From contig NZ_JBEFNF010000001.1 in the NCBI RefSeq assembly GCF_040196175.1, positions 682,001 to 746,000 on the forward strand: a stretch of DNA of 64,000 nt, written 5' to 3'. The DNA comes from Halospina sp040196175 (lineage in GTDB: Bacteria > Pseudomonadota > Gammaproteobacteria > Pseudomonadales > Oleiphilaceae). This document shows positions 61,481 to 64,000 of this stretch, piece by piece. Within the stretch, counting starts at the first letter, position 1; each line of letters opens with the position of its first letter. The notes beneath the pieces are model-generated. The model was not told the origin of the DNA. It made no database searches and worked only from the letters and a program-made list of their open reading frames with translations. The translations under genes and the position numbers were made by a program.

Positions 61481-62627
61481 TTTCCACGAGCAGGTTCTTG
61501 CGGAACCAGCGGTAGTTGTCGAAGTCCGGGTAGTCCACCTTGAAGCTCAGCACAATAGTGCCGTCTTCCGCCGGTTGGCTTGTGTTGCGATAGAATTCCA
61601 CTGTGCCTTCCTGGCGGTTAACGCCGTGAATTGCCCAGCCCTTGCCTTTGGTTATTGCATCCAGGCGTTTCAGTGAATAGCCCGATGAGCCGGTGCGCCT
61701 GATTGCGACTTCTTTGATGCGGCCGTCTGAGGGATCCAGAGTCAGGGTTTCCGGTTCCAGGTAGAACGCGGTTGCCAGGTCGTTCCTGAAATCCAGTGTC
61801 TCACTCTCGAGGAAATCAATGGCGTTATTGGCAGGGGCTTCGTCGAGAGTGCGCCGGGCATTGAGAATCCGGCTGCGTTTGTCTGACTGCTCTTCCGAGA
61901 GCTCATTGTTGGGACCATCGACGGGCGGTTTCTCACAGAGCTCGCTGCCTTTGGCCGCAAAGCAGATGTTGTCCAGAAGCTGGTTGGCGGGGGACGGATT
62001 CGCCAGGTCGCCCGCTTTGTCCCGATTTTCCTCAGAGATGTTTTCCGGCCGTGCGAATGCCTCGACGGTAGTACTGAAGTCGATTTCGGGGTTGCTGTCG
62101 TCCGCCAGGTAGTCGTTCAGCTGGTCAATCGTGCGCTCTGTGATTTCGAGCGTTTCGTCCGATGAACGTACGTTTTCCTGCTCGGCGAGAGCTGTTAGCA
62201 AGCGTGTGATGTTAATGGCGACGGCGTTGTTGTTGGCCAGTGCCACTTCGGTGGTGCGATGGGTCGTGAGGTCTTCGCCTTCGTCAGCGCCGCCTTTATG
62301 CAGCCGCGTGCGCGCATTCGCGGTGAAATCGATGGGGCTCAGGAAGGGGGCGGCGGGTATATCGTCGGCCAGGACGAGGTTGCCCACGCGGAATGTCAGT
62401 GTCTCGCCGGGACGGAAGCGGAATTCTCCGGCTTCGTCGGTGGTCCCGGACTGGCTGCGCGTTTCATAATGGATATTCTCAATCCCCTGAGTAAAAAGGG
62501 TGCCTGTGCGCAGACCGTCATTACCACCACCGTCACTATCACTGCAGCCGGTAAGCGTCAGCAGGCTCAGCGCGGTGAAAGATATACCTGCTTTCCATCC
62601 TGTGTATCGCGGGGTCTGATGGGTCAT
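61473..62627 (-). CDS. Hypothetical lipoprotein with an N-terminal carboxypeptidase-regulatory-like region
   Basis: From ATG 62627 the 384-residue product has a lipoprotein signal (GISFTALSLLTLTGC) followed by a Gly/Asp-rich linker and a strand-rich domain (RSQSGTTDEAGEFRFRPGET) resembling peptidase-regulatory-like or cell-surface folds. The C-terminal part ends EDGTIVLSFKVDYPDFDNYR. No family can be named with confidence. It converges with the degenerate HD-GYP gene, overlapping it by 8 bp. Confidence 0.75.
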   Translation of the reverse strand: MTHQTPRYTGWKAGISFTALSLLTLTGCSDSDGGGNDGLRTGTLFTQGIENIHYETRSQSGTTDEAGEFRFRPGETLTFRVGNLVLADDIPAAPFLSPIDFTANARTRLHKGGADEGEDLTTHRTTEVALANNNAVAINITRLLTALAEQENVRSSDETLEITERTIDQLNDYLADDSNPEIDFSTTVEAFARPENISEENRDKAGDLANPSPANQLLDNICFAAKGSELCEKPPVDGPNNELSEEQSDKRSRILNARRTLDEAPANNAIDFLESETLDFRNDLATAFYLEPETLTLDPSDGRIKEVAIRRTGSSGYSLKRLDAITKGKGWAIHGVNRQEGTVEFYRNTSQPAEDGTIVLSFKVDYPDFDNYRWFRKNLLVEIN

Positions 62628-62776
62628 TGGTCGTCCGTAGGCCCTGAGTGGTACGTTTCGCCATTGTAGGAAGCTGGTGCCACTTCTGATCTGACACAGG
62701 TCGCAGATTGGGAATACCCTTGCATTGCGGCGCATGACCCCCATAATCGGCGCCGTTCATTCGATAAGAGATCCCT

Positions 62777-63721
62777 ATGAGCTACGCACTGGATATTTGT
62801 GGACTGCGCAAGACCTTCCCCGGTGGCCTTGATGCCCTGAAAGGGATCGACCTGCAGGTCGAAACGGGCGATTTCTTTGCGCTTCTGGGCCCGAATGGAG
62901 CCGGCAAATCCACCACACTGGGCGTGCTTGCCTCACTGGTGCGCAAGACAGCGGGCCAGGTCCAGGTGTTTGATGCTGACCTGGATAGCGATCCCGCGCG
63001 GCTCAAGACCTGGCTAGGGTTTGTGCCTCAGGAGTTCAACTTCAATCAGTTCGAGAAAGTGGGTGACATCGTGCGCACCCAGGCGGGCTACTACGGCATG
63101 CCACCGGGCCGGGCTGCCCGCAATGCTGAGCGGTATCTGCGCGAACTGGGCCTGTGGGACAAACGCGATTCCCCGGCACGTATGCTTTCTGGTGGTATGA
63201 AGCGGCGACTGCTCATTGCCCGCGCGCTGGTGCACGAGCCGCGGGTGCTGATCCTGGACGAACCCACCGCAGGCGTGGACATTGAATTGCGGCGCTCCAT
63301 GTGGAGCTTCCTGGAGCGGATCAACCGTGAGGGGGTCACCATCATTCTCACCACCCATTATCTGGAGGAAGCGGAAGCGCTGTGCCGCAATATTGCCATC
63401 ATCGATGGCGGGCGTATTCTCCAGAACACGTCCAAACAGGCGCTTCTGCAGCAGCTGAGCCTGGAGCATTTCATTCTTGATATCGGCAATGATCCGGGGA
63501 CGGTGCCACAGCTCGAGGGCTATTACTGTTTCCGCAATGACGAGGGCGCTCTGGTCGTTGAGGTGGAACGCGAAGACGGGCTGAATGATGTTTTCCGTCA
63601 GCTTGGCGAGCAGGGCTGGGAGGTCACCAGCATGCGTAATCGTTCCAACCGTCTGGAGGAGCTTTTCATGAGTCTGGTGGGCCGCTCGCTGCCGGAGTCG
63701 CAAGAGGAGGCAAGCGCATGA
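62777..63721 (+). CDS. ABC exporter ATP-binding protein (YadG-like)
   Basis: The 314-residue ATPase has Walker A LLGPNGAGKSTTLG, the signature MLSGGMKRRLLIARAL, Walker B VLILDEPTAGVD and an H-loop TTHYLEE. The C-terminal 80 residues are the usual drug-exporter-type extension. It overlaps the permease gene by ATGA. Similar two-gene pairs (YadG/YadH) export unknown substrates. Confidence 0.92.
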   Translation: MSYALDICGLRKTFPGGLDALKGIDLQVETGDFFALLGPNGAGKSTTLGVLASLVRKTAGQVQVFDADLDSDPARLKTWLGFVPQEFNFNQFEKVGDIVRTQAGYYGMPPGRAARNAERYLRELGLWDKRDSPARMLSGGMKRRLLIARALVHEPRVLILDEPTAGVDIELRRSMWSFLERINREGVTIILTTHYLEEAEALCRNIAIIDGGRILQNTSKQALLQQLSLEHFILDIGNDPGTVPQLEGYYCFRNDEGALVVEVEREDGLNDVFRQLGEQGWEVTSMRNRSNRLEELFMSLVGRSLPESQEEASA

Positions 63722-64000
63722 CGGCGTACCAGATCTGGATTGCGTTCATGACCATCGTGGTGCGCGAAGTGCGGCGTTTTACGCGCATCTGGCCGCAGAC
63801 GCTGCTGCCGCCGGCAGTGACCATGACCCTGTATTTCGTGATTTTCGGCAACCTGATCGGCAGCCGCATTGGCCCCATGGAAGGCTATGACTACATGGAG
63901 TTCATTGTTCCGGGCCTGATCATGATGGCGGTGATAACCAGCTCCTACGCCAACGTGGTGTCGTCGTTCTTCAGCATGAAGTTCCAGCGCAGCATTGAGG
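63718..64000 (+). CDS. ABC-2 type permease (YadH-like), truncated by window end
   Basis: The first 94 residues are visible: a cytoplasmic amphipathic helix (YQIWIAFMTIVVREVRRFTR), a membrane helix (LPPAVTMTLYFVIFGNLIGS) and the start of the next (FIVPGLIMMAVITSSY). This matches the ABC-2 permease N-terminus and partners with the ATPase upstream. The rest is beyond base 64000. Confidence 0.88.
   Translation, partial: MTAYQIWIAFMTIVVREVRRFTRIWPQTLLPPAVTMTLYFVIFGNLIGSRIGPMEGYDYMEFIVPGLIMMAVITSSYANVVSSFFSMKFQRSIE

Overview
The window is a 64 kb chromosomal segment of a free-living Gammaproteobacterium. The gene content points to a marine or halophilic relative of the Halomonas/Marinobacter/Pseudomonas side of the class: a split B12-dependent ribonucleotide reductase (NrdJa/NrdJb), an NnrU-family protein, a remnant of a wax-ester synthase, acidic proteins, and a chemosensory cluster ordered like secondary clusters in Vibrio and Pseudomonas. 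The genus cannot be fixed from the sequence alone. I saw no rRNA, tRNA, CRISPR array, prophage or intact insertion sequence.

Layout. 0-10 kb: ycaO, a Pmp3/YqaE micro-protein, NnrU, a glutaredoxin, the molybdate importer modABC, the AMMECR1/Memo/radical-SAM trio, a nested intergenic palindrome and a hydrolase-OsmC fusion. 10-17 kb: a chemoreceptor, an M42 peptidase, and an operon for a two-subunit periplasmic molybdenum hydroxylase with its cofactor cytidylyltransferase. 17-30 kb: a region rich in gene decay (remnants of gltS, cytochrome b561, an outer-membrane-like protein, two related solute-binding proteins and a headless wax-ester synthase), mixed with intact katG, CDGSH, OmpA, NYN and glycerophosphodiesterase genes. 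30-47 kb: a signalling block with a multi-PAS histidine kinase, an HD-GYP protein and an Hpt-REC protein on the plus strand, converging on a ten-gene minus-strand cluster (short receptor, STAS, REC-PP2C-kinase, CheY, CheA, CheW, NIT-PAS receptor, CheR, CheD, CheB). 47-51 kb: two diverged copies of a three-gene block in which each copy has lost exactly the genes the other kept. 51-53 kb: a toxin-antitoxin pair with its operator and an orphan gene. 53-64 kb: nrdJab with NrdR-like boxes, a DNA repair methyltransferase, an iron-binding protein with a Fur-like site, a PilZ protein, a catalytically degenerate HD-GYP protein, lipoproteins and an ABC exporter cut by the window end.

How the genes fit together. 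Molybdate uptake, the molybdenum hydroxylase and its cofactor enzyme form one metabolic theme. The 30-47 kb block looks like a second-messenger and adaptation hub in which an array-type chemosensory system is encoded with an HsbR/HsbA-type partner switch and an HD-GYP c-di-GMP phosphodiesterase. The most unusual sequence-level observations are the complementary decay of the duplicated block (47.2-50.5 kb), the exact 16-residue repeat in the CheA linker, the loss of catalytic residues in the second HD-GYP protein, and two NrdR-like boxes 31 bp apart upstream of nrdJ.
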